From Syncephalis plumigaleata (lineage: Eukaryota > Zoopagomycota > Zoopagomycetes > Zoopagales > Piptocephalidaceae), in contig JAIXMF010000023.1 of the NCBI GenBank assembly GCA_025201365.1, positions 124,001-188,000 on the forward strand: a stretch of DNA of 64,000 nucleotides, read 5' to 3'. The notes beneath the pieces were generated by a model that did no database searches, was not told where the DNA came from, and saw only the letters and a program-made list of their open reading frames with translations. Positions 47,249 through 59,897 of this stretch are shown here, one piece after another; position 1 is the first letter of the stretch; each line of letters opens with the position of its first letter. The translations under genes and the position numbers were made by a program.

Positions 47249-49194
47249 ATGAAGTATTTACTATTATTGCAGTGCTGCATTATGAGTCTATTCATAATAT
47301 CAGCGAAATGTGCTGTTGTCATTACCAAGATGGATAAAACAATTGTCTCGAATGACCCACCCAGTATTGCCTCGTTGCCATTTAATGTAACAGGCGTGTT
47401 GGTGAGACCACTATTCATTGATGGTGAAAAGTGCAGTATCGAAAAGGCACCATCCGCCCATGTACGCATACGTGGTAATGGCACGGACGGTGACAATGCC
47501 GTGATATTCATCCTAAGAATATCAACGGCTATAGAACGTGGCTGTGCCACTGTAGATGATGTAAGAAGTAGAAGCACAATAGTAGTAGTACAAATAGCTA
47601 AAGTACTAATCACTACTGCTATTGTAATAACGATAATAACAATAGATTATCTCTGCTACCATTGTTTATAATCAGTGGGCTAACGATATTGGTATACCCG
47701 AGGTGAAGGCCATCATTTTACTTGACACGTTTACTGACCTAAAGCAAACACCTACCTGGCCATTCTTTGCAACGGAAACATTCCCCCATCGACGAGGCCT
47801 GCCCATTCCTGTCACTCTAATTCGTGCTGAGAATGTTCCAGAGATCCGTAACACTGTCGACTATCAGCAGTCCCGAGTGATTGCGACGGTAACTCATGGT
47901 ATGCATTCCACACATATATATATATGTATGTATGTATGTATTCTCTATTTCTATACTCATCCTATCCTTATAGATCCAGGAAAGATCAATAGAGCACTAT
48001 TCTCCAGTTGGTTTCAAACGCTGAGATGGGCATCCTTTGTCATCATTGTCATGTTCTTCCTACATGCTTTTGGCAATATCATCTTCATCGCTATCTATGG
48101 TAAATTCGAATTTGATCTACGTACATTGGCATTCGCCTTGGCATTTATTTCAGTGATAAGTAAGTGGTTAATCATGACTATAGATAGTAAGCTAACCGAT
48201 GATTACTCGTCAACCTGTTCGCTTTAGTGGCACTTATCTCATTCCCCATGGAGCACCAGAGTATCGCATGCCAATTTATCACATGCGGTTACAATTTACT
48301 ATTCACCATTTCCTATTACTTTTTACTAGCTATTTGGTAAGTGATCATTACAACCATAAAGTAGCATCATATTAATAATAGCATGATTGATCGACTATTA
48401 GGTACACGGCCAATTTCAGTGCTAAACTAAAGCGTCGCATCATCATACTACGCTCCGTTATCCATATTAGCTTTGTCCTACAAATTACCGCTCGTATAGT
48501 TATCATCGTCACTTATGCGTTTGAGCTACTCGCGATTACACGCGAGAATTACGGCTTCATTTACGTTACCGCCAATTCCGTATTATTCATCACAGATGCA
48601 TTAACCGCTATTATCTTTGCTTACTATGGTAATTATTCCACTCTATCTGCACATACCACATCCGCTGTAAACTAACAACTTGCTCTATTGTTCCCTCGAG
48701 TGTAGCCTCTATCATTTACCAGCGTATGAATTATTGCGTGAATAATGCGGCTCGTAATGCATTGGCTCGTGTAAGTACAGTCATTGACGTATACCTACTA
48801 TTATCACATCAAATGTATATACATATACTAACAATCATCATGTAACATGTAGTTTGCGCTCATCTCCGTTGCTGCCTCGGCTACCATGCTTATCACGGGC
48901 ATTCAATGCATGCTGTATAGCAGTGTTTACTGGTCTATCGTACCGGATAAGGTGATCGCCCGTCGTATTTACGGTATCATCTGTTTGACGGCTAAAGCAG
49001 GCGTTCTACTCTATATGTTTGGCATCAGGATGCCAGAATATCCGAGTATAATGTCGGAAACGTTCATCTCTACACCTTGCTATACCTATCGTATTCTATG
49101 GTGCGAGATCAAGCGACGTCTATCCACCAAGACATATGTTCAATCCAATACTTCAACCAGCACTCTCGTACCGTCATCTGTTCATGTATTTTAG
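47249..49194 (+). CDS. Seven-helix-like membrane protein with a secreted N-terminal domain
   Basis: I do not recognise the family. ATG 47249 gives a signal peptide (LLLLQCCIMSLFIISAKC). An ectodomain of about 180 residues follows (AHVRIRGNGTDGDNAVIFIL; GCATVDD | WANDIGIPEVKAIILLD; GLPIPVTLIRAENV). Its strand order and the GCA/V-x-LI pattern recall PA domains. Then come about seven hydrophobic segments: WASFVIIVMFFLHAFGNIIF, TLAFALAFISVI, CGYNLLFTISYYFLLAIW, SVIHISFVLQITARIVIIV, VTANSVLFITDALTAIIFAY, FALISVAASATMLITGIQC and IICLTAKAGVLLYMFGI. The tail is short and basic. Several canonical introns, frame continuous. A receptor-like or transport role is possible. Confidence 0.6.
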
Positions 49195-49368
49195 TGTATC
49201 CAGTACACTAGTTGCTCTACTCGTTACTTTTTACTTTTTCCATCTTATCTATTAGCATTCCATGTATCATTATGTTCATTAACAGAAGAACGAGAGAGAG
49301 AGAAACAAATGGAGTGACTATATATTTATTAATAACGCTTAAAGAAAATCTAAACCATAAAATATTTT

Positions 49369-51915
49369 TTAAGAAGACATTGGATCATCGCTATCCTCTT
49401 CATCCTCTTCGTCTTCGTCTTCATCGTCTTCATCTTCTTCATCTTCATCTTCGTCATCTTCGTCATCATCATCGCTATCCAAATCCTAAATCAATTCATT
49501 CACGTCAATAAACATTATTCAACATTCAATATATAAATATATATGCTTACATCATCATCGGAATCGGCACCTTCAATAAGTTCAAGCATATCTTCATCAT
49601 CTTCCGCGCCACTTTGTCCACTCATATCATCTTCTTCACCCTCGATGTACACGGATTCCGGTGCACCATCATCTTCCGGTTGTAGTTCATTGGGTCTCAC
49701 GTCCACTTGACTTAATAGCAAATCGAGTCGACCCGATAAGCGTAATAGACGACTATGATTATTGACGCGTGCATCAATCGTTTGATAGAGCAACGAGAGC
49801 TGTTGTACAACACTTGGCAACTAATACAAAGCATTGTCAATTCCTTTTCTTCTTCTCATTATTGTTATTATTAAGCTACATCATCAACTTACCGTAGCCA
49901 AGTAGGATGTATGATATAGGAGTACAGCCTTGATCCAAGTGCTATAGTGTCGTGACTGCAAGGGCGAGGCACGGAATCGTTCAATAAGCGTGTCTAGGAA
50001 TGGTACAACCAATCGTGCGGGTAATCTACGCACTGTATTATGCACTAGTTGCTGATTACTATGCGCTAAACAGCCAGTTAATAAATTCTGATCGTTGCTC
50101 TGTAACGCTTGCACCAAGACTTGTTGTAATGAATTCGCCTTTGGCACAACTACTGCTTTGTCGCCAGCTGCCTGAGTAGACTTGTTGTCTTTGTTTTTAC
50201 TATCATTTACAGCTAGTTGACGTAATTGTTGCTCAATTGTCATACCACGCGACTGTTTATAATACAGCAATAAGTTACACGATTACTATCATTCTCTAAT
50301 GTACTCACCTCTTTGTCGCCTTCTTCATCTGAATCCACCTGATCTGCTCCAGTATTACCATTGACCATGACCGGTACCTCATTACCAGTTACAATCATGG
50401 CATTGTTTTCCTGATAAGACGATGCTGCATTCTTCTAAGGAGGACTGTTAGTCTTGTTTATTTATTTCAATATGATCGAGTTTACCTTTGCATCAGCAGA
50501 TATACCATTCTTTAATAGGGCACCTTGTTCATAGACACGTTTTAGATTCATCTCCTTGGGAGTATCCAATTCATCTGACCATGGTATGCCCTAAATAATA
50601 GCAATGATAAATATACATAGATATAGATATAGATATATATTGCATCTATTTACTTACTACTACTTCAAATTCTGGTTTCAAACTACTGCCACGCGCCACT
50701 AATATCCGAGAGGCATCGTCATTATGAGCATAGCATGCTGCAATGGTTGGAATGGTGACATTCTCATCAGCCGTACTAGTGAAACGAACGACTGTAGCGG
50801 GTAGACGTGTGGCCATACGTTTCTTCTTACTGCTAGTTAGTGCCGATAATGCAGACTGGCTAATATCCCGCCATAATGCAATTCTTCCATCAGCTGATAC
50901 GGCCATTAGACTATGATCGAAAGCCAAGTCCATCTGAACGATATCATCATCAAATGACAATACTAATAGACGTATATATGAGTATATATGAGTATATATA
51001 TATCTGTATTATTTATCTGTATTATTACTTACCGGTAGCAGCACCAATATCTGCTGAATCAGCTCGACAATCCCATACATTAATGGTACGATCATTCTCG
51101 GCACAAGTGGCACTCTTGTGACCATCCGACGTAAATAGGGCAGACTTCACCATAGACGCATGACCCGTGAAACTCTTGGTTACCGATTGTTTGCGTAGAT
51201 CCCACATCTCCAGCTTGTAGCCGGCCACCAGCAAGTATCGTTGATCATGGCTCAGTTCAATGCTACGTGGATTAGACACGGTAGCCTTCCAGTCACGCTT
51301 CATTTGACCGCCACTTTTAGTTAATTCCCATTCTACTAGTTTACCATCATCGCTACAACTATAGGCGGTACATCCATCGTGCGTAAGTGCGATATCTCGT
51401 ACAGCGCTAGTGTGACCACTTGATAGATAGTAGAGAGGTTGACCCGAGTTAACATTGTAGAACACGATACGACCACGATCAGTACCGAGAACAATGACCA
51501 ATAGCTTGTCCTGACCATGTGCCGCTCCTTTCGCTGCTTTACGTTTTCTACCCTTTGATGCCAGCTAAATAATAGCAATATGGTTATTATTATATCAAGC
51601 AATGATAGACATCTTCTCCTAGTTACTTACAGCGTTTGCTTTATCACTAGCGGGATTATTGCTCGTCGTCACTGCACCCCAACCGAGTGAAGTAAGTTTC
51701 TCGCCGTTTTCAGATCGGTAATCACATTTCAACGTGCCAGTCTCCGTATCAAATACACGCATACGATGACAGTCGACAGCCAGGGTGACCAGTGCAAAGT
51801 AGGCAGGGTCAGGACGAGAGAACGCCGATAGTAGAGCTTCTTGTGCTTGTGCCACTACTTTACGGCCAACAGACCGATTACTCGTATCATTAGCGAATAG
51901 ATTCGTTTCCCGCAT
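49369..51915 (-). CDS. UTP5: U3 snoRNP t-UTP subunit Utp5/WDR43
   Basis: Component of the t-UTP complex that opens 90S pre-ribosome assembly and supports rDNA transcription. Start 51913-51915. WD40 repeats fill the N-terminal half (VLGTDRGRIVFYNVNSGQPL; SGHTSAVRDIALTHDG; AYSCSDDGKLVEWEL; TGHASMVKSALFTSDGHKSA; NDRTINVWDCRADSADIG; AVSADGRIALWRD). The C-terminal Utp12 domain is LQQVLVQALQSNDQNLLTGC then NTVRRLPARLVVPFLDTLIE and HYSTWIKAVLLYHTSYLAT. The end is a long Asp/Glu run (49400-49560) and stop 49369-49371. Several introns, all usual. No frame break seen. Confidence 0.92.
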
Positions 51916-52219
51916 AGTGAACGATACTAATCAATGGAACGTGAACAGGTAGAATTAGCACGGACAACGTTATAGCAGTACCGACACTGTAGAACGAAAA
52001 GAAAGTGGAGTAGAGTAAAGGGTGATGTGTATGTGCGGGTGTGTGCCTTGCATATACACTACAAATAAAAAAGAAAAAAAAGAAAAAAAACCTTGCTCAA
52101 TCATGATCACAGTATTTTGTTAATACGCTCGCTTTCTGTTATTTATAATTCAGACAAGTTAAAGGGAACATCACAAGTACAAATGATATTATTTATTTTC
52201 TATCCAATTAGTAAGCTTA
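51916..52219. other. Spacer between FIGNL1 end and UTP5 start
   Basis: Includes an A-rich tract (52066-52090) about 150 bases upstream of the UTP5 start codon. No gene seen. Confidence 0.45.
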
Positions 52220-54688
52220 TTAGCTTCTATCCCTTCGACGACTACCGTACATACGATCCCATTCTATGTAGAGGGTCAGGTCATTATCGCTTACACTTGC
52301 TCGTACTACATCAAGTCATTATTAGTTAATACAAAAAGATATGAATATATATGAAATAATCAATAGTTCAGTTCAATGATGTTTACCTTGAGTAAGAGCA
52401 CTCTCAAAGTCTTTAAACTGAATGGGTTGTACTTGTTCCACTAGATATTCGTAATCATCGGATGGTCAGTCCCATGAGTTATCTCTTATAGTTGTAAACA
52501 CTTACGATTAATAGTTCGTATATCCGTGATAGATCGAATAGGTCCCAATGCAGCCTCTATGGCAATAGTTAGCACAATAGTCAATGTGATCGACTACTTA
52601 TATGATCATGATGACTTGCCTCGACACAATCCATCCATGTCTGAACCCGAATAGCCTAGTCGATGTTTAGGGTTATTACAAATGAGTATCCTTCTATTGA
52701 CATGTAGAGTAATAGTAAGCGTACCTTGTGTTAATTGACATATCTTATCTATTTCTTCCTCGGATAATTGATGATTCTGCTTGTGTAGTAAATGACGTAT
52801 AATACCAATTCGACCACTTTCATCAGGTAATGGAATATAAAGACGTTTACGAAAACGACGACCTATTATTAATTAGATAACAAATGAACATCATGATTAT
52901 TATTATGAAAGTGTAGATGTCAATATATATATATGAATAATTACGAGCAGCTTCATCGATTTCTTGTGGTCTATACATGATTACAATCATTAGCATTAGT
53001 ATTTACTTGTGTTTACTAGACAAATATCCACCTACCGATTGGTTGCACCTAATTAATACAGCATATTAATAATAATAATTGTATAATAGAGCAAACAACT
53101 TACCAATAATTAATATACGATCATCTTCCTTGGTAGTACCACAACCATCCTATTATTGTACAATTCATAAAGTATGTATATGTATCTGTATTAACTTGTA
53201 ATGAATCAACTTACAAATTGAATAAGAAACTCTGTTTTAATTCGTCTTGATGCCTCATTCTCCCATCTGTACGCTGACTCAGTAACGAGTCAATCTAGTA
53301 TAGCCAGTCAATGATCTATCTATCTATGATGAGACTGATAATAATGATGACTTACCTCATCTATGAAGATGACAGCCGGTTGTTTTACACGAGCTACGGC
53401 AAACAATGCTCGCACCTATATCATCAATGATAAGCAAGTATTAATGACAATGATTGAACAACGTGATACTTGCCATTTTCTCGCCTTCTCCAATCCATTT
53501 CGAGGTAAGTGACGATGAACTATTTCATTGTAAGGGTGAGTAATCATAATATACAGTAATAATATGCTATACCTTATACTAAAGAAGGTTGCTTTAGATT
53601 CACTAATCAATAGATATATCTCATTAGTAATGGATGTCATTCAATTTATATATGTATAATTCACATTACCTAGCAATCCATTTACCAATCAAGGTTTTCC
53701 CTATCATAGATAGAATGGCCTATTAGTATTATGAATAGTAACTGAACAGATAACATAATCTTACCTGTTCCCGGTGGTCCAAATAATAAAACACCTAATT
53801 ATACAATGTTAATAATCACGTTAACACGTAACAATCATCTTACCTTTTGCCGGCCCTAATAATCCTTGGAATAGATCACTATATCGATAGAGTGTAAATA
53901 GTTACTAAATGATTGTCACTCATTATATATCGATTAGCTTACGGTCGTTCCATTGGCCATACAACGATCTCTTTAATGGTTTGCTTAGCATCTTTTAGTC
54001 CAGCAATATCATCTTCGAGTATTGGTCGACCTTGATCCATAATCTTTATTTGATGTCAGTATCTATTCAATTACTATTACTATTATTGCTAATAAGCTTA
54101 CCTCATTCTCAATCATTTCAATCATACGTGGTTCGATATTACGTAGACGTGGATCTACTTGTTCATTATTTGTAGTGGCAGTATTACTACCGTAATTATT
54201 ACTATAGCACTAGATTAATATGAAATAATGTATAAGTATCTACATCTACATCTACTAACCTATCTGTGTCATCTCCAGATCTATTAAGAAGTGGTGGTAT
54301 GAATTTACGACTACCAGGTGGATTAAGTGGACGTCGTTTTGCGCCTAATGCTCGATTACCATCACCCATAGATGATTGACGTGTTACTGATGAATTAGTT
54401 GTATTATTACTATTATTACCAGTATCATTAGAACGGAATGAATTAGTAGTAGTAGGCTTTGGGTAGTCTTTCGTCTAATACATATATATATATACATATA
54501 TATTAATAATCATTATACTGAATGTATATATTCCATAGATTACCAGTTGTTCCTTGGCTGTAGTAAATCCTGTACGTACTACTGCATTATTGTTGTTGTT
54601 GTTGTCACCATGATCTAAACCACTTGTATCCATTGAATCATCATTATGTCTATACATTTGATCGGCCGTCTATTTCATATATATGAAT

Positions 54689-54723
<35 letters not shown>

Positions 54724-55468
54724 AATTGCTTACGCGTTTTCTATCCAATCCATCTGCATTGTCCTTTCGTTTAGGCTTAAAGAAATTAGGATCAAGTCGA
54801 CCGGCAAATCGAATAGGTGTGTCATTCCAGCTCTGTACGCTATAAGGATCTTTTGAACCGGTGATGGGTGCTGCACTGAAACCTGTAGAACGATTTACTA
54901 GTATCATTGTGGTATGAGTCATTAGCTAGTTCATTGTTATGTTTTGCTTACATCGTCTACTATTTTCCTCGCATGTTGCTAATGCTGTGGCTAGACAACC
55001 GGTTGGTTCTTGATCATGTATACGACATGACTAATATCATTAATCAATAACGCTATAAACAACTGATAACTAGTAAATAATAGATATACCTGTTCTAGCA
55101 TGGTTTCCAGACTTAGACTGGTATAGTTGATTTTATCCAATACTGGAGTGAATCCGCGTTTCTCTCGCTTATTCTCCAGTAAACTATCCACTCGACTGAC
55201 TAGGGTGACTGTTTCCGGTCCACTTATTGTTTCGCGTGCATTACGATGCCATAACTGTCACGTTCACGTAGTAGACTATGAGCAGCTGACTGGGCGGTAG
55301 CTCTCTCCTCCAGCGTGGCACTAGACCTGATACTCTCGCTAGTGGCTAATAGATAGGCGGTCAGCTGGTGTTGTAACATTTGACCATGTCTATCCTGCGT
55401 AGATAGTTGCTCATTGTCACGACAACGATCTATAGCAAATATTTCTGTCTCATAACTGTGCCTTAACA

Positions 55469-55469
<1 letters not shown>
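52220..55469 (-). CDS. FIGNL1: Fidgetin-like-1 AAA ATPase
   Basis: A hexameric AAA enzyme that strips RAD51-type filaments and limits crossovers; relatives sever microtubules. Start 55467-55469, stop 52220-52222. The N-terminal third is helical and Asn/Ser-rich. The AAA core is unmistakable: [31 protein letters not shown] plus KTLIGKWIA (Walker A split by an intron), [27 protein letters not shown] (Walker B), [20 protein letters not shown] and the C-terminal [14 protein letters not shown]. The end GSRRRDRS is unusual. About sixteen introns; a TAG/GTA microsatellite lies inside one (54691-54722). One single-base shift (near 55247) breaks the first exon. Confidence 0.92.
54691..54722. repeat. 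GTA trinucleotide microsatellite in a FIGNL1 intron
   Basis: About ten GTA units. A similar run sits directly upstream of the gene's start at 55471-55503. Confidence 0.9.

Positions 55470-55470
<1 letters not shown>

Positions 55471-55503
<33 letters not shown>
55471..55503. repeat. GTA trinucleotide microsatellite at the FIGNL1 start
   Basis: About eleven GTA units immediately before the start codon on the minus strand, so the mRNA leader would carry (TAC)n next to the AUG. Confidence 0.9.
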
Positions 55504-55700
55504 ATGACTCAACTAAATGGAAAGGTAACTCAATGAAACGCGTAAAAAGAAAAAGATAACAAGCAGTTAAAAACGCGTAATTATAAAAATTGAGAAAAAT
55601 GAGCTGAGAAACAATAGCATCACATCATTTCCTTATAGAAAAACATCACCTCTTTTCATTTATCCACTTTTAGTACAGTATATACATATTCAGTCTCATC

Positions 55701-56055
55701 ATGAGTACACTCTCACAAAAAGTCAGTGAACAACTAGGAATATCACTAGATGATGCTGAACTACAAACTGCACTGGATACGGTGGCACAAATAGCAACTA
55801 CAAAGTCATTGTCGATAGATTCACTTGTACCGGAACTACCTTCAACACTAGAAGCTCAGCTAACGAACAACATTCTAGCATACTCAATACACTGGATAGT
55901 TTATTAGCAGTAAGTACGTGTTATTACAATACTATATGACTCATTATTACTATCACTATATTTAGCAAATACAAAATGTACAACAAAATGCCGAATCTCT
56001 ACAGCAGTTATTGTGCCATATCTACGAAGAGTATAATAGTGCGAGTTCCTATTAA
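55701..56055 (+). CDS. Small helical protein, unrecognised
   Basis: About 98 residues, two exons: 55701-55909 and 55966-56055. MSTLSQKVSEQLGISLDDAE opens a helical N-terminus; the second half (SSILNTLDSLLAQIQNVQQN then AESLQQLLCHIYEEYNS) is a coiled coil. One lost base near 55857 separates LPSTLEA from SANEQHSS. The size and coil suggest a subunit of a complex (kinetochore-, BLOC- or dynactin-like small subunits look similar), but no specific assignment is possible. Confidence 0.5.
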
Positions 56056-56317
56056 TATCCTAATAAATTATGAAATAGTCTTAGCTTGACATGCTTAAAC
56101 TGATACAATTGATCTATAATCGATCACTTACTTTCCATTTACCTTGACCACCACACTCCTATTCACTATTCGCTATTTATTACTGTCGAGTATTACTCTA
56201 CTACTACTACGTGGATTACTGGTTTATTTCTCGTATACATTCGTGTCATTATTCTCATCGTCTTTAGTTATTGCTACTGTTACTACTGTTACATTGTTCT
56301 ATTACTGCTATTATACA

Positions 56318-57219
56318 ATGGAGCGATATTTACGATTGGAAAAGTTGGGTGAAGGCACCTATGCTACTGTTTATAAAGGAAAGCGAATCAGTACCGGTAC
56401 TATTGTGGCGTTGAAGGAGATCACGCTAGATCCTGACGAGGGTGCACCAAGTACAGCCATCCGTGAGATTTCGCTAATGAAAGAGCTTCATCATAATAAT
56501 ATTGTACGGCTTCATGACGTCATTCATACGGAGACACGTTTATGCTCGTGTTCGAGTATATGGATCTAGATCTTAAAAAGTATATGGATCTACACGGGAA
56601 TAATGGTGCACTACAACCTACCGTGTGTTGCTCGTTGATGTATCAACTACTACTCGGTCTAGCCTATTGTCATCATCATCGTGTGTTGCATCGTGATTTG
56701 AAACCGCAAAATCTACTGATTAACTCGCGTGGTGAATTGAAACTCGGTGACTTTGGATTAGCGAGAGCATTCGGTATTCCCGTCAACACTTACTCCAACG
56801 AAGTGGTTACGCTATGGTATCGTGCACCTGATGTGCTATTAGGATCGCGTAACTACACCACCACCATCGATATATGGTCGGCGGGTTGTGTTATGGCCGA
56901 GATGTACACGGGACGACCCTTGTTTCCCGGTGCCACTAATGAAGATCAGCTGCAGCGTGTGTTCCGCGCACTTGGTACACCCAATGAATTGACATGGCCC
57001 GGTGTTAGCGCGCTACCAAGTTGGCGGGAAGATTTCTCATTCTACGCGGCACGTCCGTTGGCCCAACTACTACCGCCTATGGCTAATGATGGCTATGCAC
57101 TCGATCTATTGGCACGTCTACTTCAGTATCAACCCGAGAGACGTATCTCTGCTGAGGAAGCGTTAACTCATCCGTATTTCAATAGTTTACATCAATCAGC
57201 GGCAGCTCAACAATCCTAG
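56318..57219 (+). CDS. PHO85: Cyclin-dependent kinase Pho85/Cdk5 type
   Basis: A proline-directed Ser/Thr kinase used with many cyclins in nutrient, phosphate and polarity control. ATG 56318. Motifs: [16 protein letters not shown] (Gly loop), IVALKEITL (Lys), the [15 protein letters not shown] helix, [34 protein letters not shown] and [15 protein letters not shown]. The length of about 300 residues is right. Unlike almost all neighbours it has no intron. One lost base (near 56544, between ETRL and MLVFEYMDL) breaks the frame in an otherwise perfect kinase. The upstream 56144-56317 frame with a hydrophobic stretch is probably leader, not coding. Confidence 0.93.
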
Positions 57220-57449
57220 TTTATACGATGTGTTACCATTGCTGTTGTAATAAAATTATAGGTAGTTACTATAGTCATCGTCTAGGTAAATAATAATGAA
57301 GAGCTTTATTATTAAACCACTACCACGATAATCACCTTTACACAACTTGACAATTGCGTAGTTAGTTTGATACGTTCATGGATGAATAATCAATGTTTGT
57401 TTGTTTGTTATTCGATTCGATTTGATTTGAATATACGTATATGTGTGAT

Positions 57450-58936
57450 TTAAGACAACGCCTTACGCAATAGTTCACCCATCTTGGCTGGAGATGGCGA
57501 CACAATGACATTAGCACTCTCAAGTGCCTTGATTTTATCGGAAGCACCACCCTTGCCACCAGCAATAATAGCACCAGCATGACCTAGATATTCAATATAC
57601 AGCAATTAACACATACTCAAATGTAGATAAATGTATATATATATGGTGACTTACCCATACGACGACCTGGTGGTGCAGTTAGACCGGCAATAAATGAAAC
57701 AACTGGCTTTGGCTTGGCCTTGGTCAAGTTATGCTGCTTCAAGTATTCAGCGGCTTCTTCTTCGGCCGATCCACCAATCTCACCGATAAGAATAATACCT
57801 AATAGAATGATATACATATATTTATATACATGATTACTAACTAGTCTCATGATTCAATAATAGCATTGTTTTACTTACCTTCAGTTTCTGGATCATCCAA
57901 GAATACTCTTAGACAGTCGATAAAGTTAGTGCCGTTGAATGGATCACCGCCAATACCGACGCATAGTGTCTGACCAAGACCAACAGCGGTTGTTTGTCCA
58001 ACAGCTTCATAGGTAAGGGTACCGAACGTGACACGATACCAATCTTGCCTGGCAAGTGAATATGACCTGGCATAATGCCAATCTTACAGGCACCTGGCTT
58101 AATGATACCAGGACAGTTGGGACCAATAAGTCGTGTCTTTGATTGAGTAGACAATGCTTGTTTAACCTATTAGAATGATATATATGTATATATGTATGTA
58201 TGTATGTATGTATGAAGTGTGAGTGATATCATATTAACAGCAGTAGTAGTAGTGGCAAGTTACATACGCGAACCATGTCTTGTTGTGGGATACCTTCGGT
58301 AATGGCTACAACAAGCGGCACTTCTGCCTCGATTGCTTCAAGAATGGATGCCGCAGCTACTGGTGGTGGTACATAGATCACGGATGCATCGGCCTTTACT
58401 TCTTTCATCGCCTATATATACATATATACATACATATACACATACATAAGAGCATTACGTGTTATTAGTCAATGGCAATATCAACGAGGATTACGCTTAC
58501 ATCTTGTACTGTGCCAAATACCGGGAGACCTAGATGCTCGGTTCCAGCCTTCTTGGGCGACACACCACCCACCATATTTGTGCCGTATTTAATGGCTTGT
58601 TCAGAGTGGAAGGTGCCCTAGTAAGATAGTTAGTTAATACGTATATCGCCAGCATGTCATCGGTATAAGAGGTAGCATCCTACCTGTTTACCCGTAAATC
58701 CCTGGCATATAACACGAGTATCCTTGGAGATCAGCATATTCTTGACCGTATCCTCATACGATTGCGCACGAGCTGTGGCACTGAAACGACGGACTGACGC
58801 TAAGATGTTGATAATCCACAACAGCAATAAAACAGATTAGCCTATATGCATCTATGCGTATCTATTGACTAGTAGACTCGTAATACTCACCGGCCATAGA
58901 GCCAGTCGAGCGAAGAAGTGAGGATACACGAAGCAT
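57450..58936 (-). CDS. LSC1: Succinyl-CoA ligase alpha subunit, mitochondrial
   Basis: Converts succinyl-CoA to succinate with NTP formation in the TCA cycle. Start 58934-58936 ([13 protein letters not shown]), a short exon coding a presequence. Signatures: [74 protein letters not shown] and the phospho-His site [16 protein letters not shown]. Ends LLRKALS (stop 57450-57452). Seven exons. One lost base near 58021 disturbs [16 protein letters not shown]. The window also holds PDH E2, but the two are 56 kb apart and not clustered. Confidence 0.93.
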
Positions 58937-59254
58937 ATTCAATTATTTGGAATCAAACTAGGAAAAAGAAGTGTTACGGGAACAAGTGAGGCATGTGGTG
59001 ACATATCCCATTTAATAGGAGACGCGTATCATCTTCAGCATCATCATCAACATCAACATTAGTAGTATTTACATATTGACATGATGACTATCGGGATTTT
59101 AATACTAATAATTGAGTTTAGCAGTTTATAACAAAAACTATTGAAATAAATAAATAAAAAACCTATTCTATTACTTCATCATACATGTCTGTCACTCTGT
59201 GTGCGTGTTACTGATTTTATTTGTTTTTTTAGTCTTTTTTTCTTTACATTCACC
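58937..59254. promoter_or_regulatory. Divergent promoter region LSC1 / KRI1
   Basis: 318 bp between opposed starts, with a CAT/ATC trinucleotide run near 59035-59060. No named element. Confidence 0.4.
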
Positions 59255-59862
59255 ATGTCCAGTTCAGATGAAGAAACCTTTAATATTCGCGTTAATGAAA
59301 CATACGCTAAAAAGTATGAAGAAAAGAAGCGTAAAGAAGAGTTGGGCCAGTGTAAGTGACTATGAAATACAAGTAGAAACCACTCATAGACTGATGTTGT
59401 ATATACTTGTTAATTCCATAACTAGTACGAGAAAAGTATGGCGATATCGAGGGGATAGACGACGAGAAGCTATCGCGTATGGCGGAACGTGCTCGTAAAT
59501 ATGGAATACGTGAGAGTGAAGCCATGCTTGAAGACGACTCTGAGTATCCTCTAGTTCGGATGAAGAAGATGAAACGGGTGAACTACTTACACCAGCCATG
59601 GATGCACAGATTATGCGTACACTATTGGCATTACGTAACAAAGATCCAAGTGTCTATGATGAGAATACGAAGTTTTATTCAGGTAAGTTATAGCTAGTCA
59701 ATCATAGTCAATAATACTAATACTAATACTAATGCAACTATCACGATAGAGGAATTGGTTGAAGAAGCACAACAGAAATGGAAAGAGACGCAGATAAAAA
59801 AGAAGGTTAGTATTGGATAAAGTAATGGTTGTCATTCAGTCATGAATATACTTACTTACATC

Positions 59863-59897
<35 letters not shown>

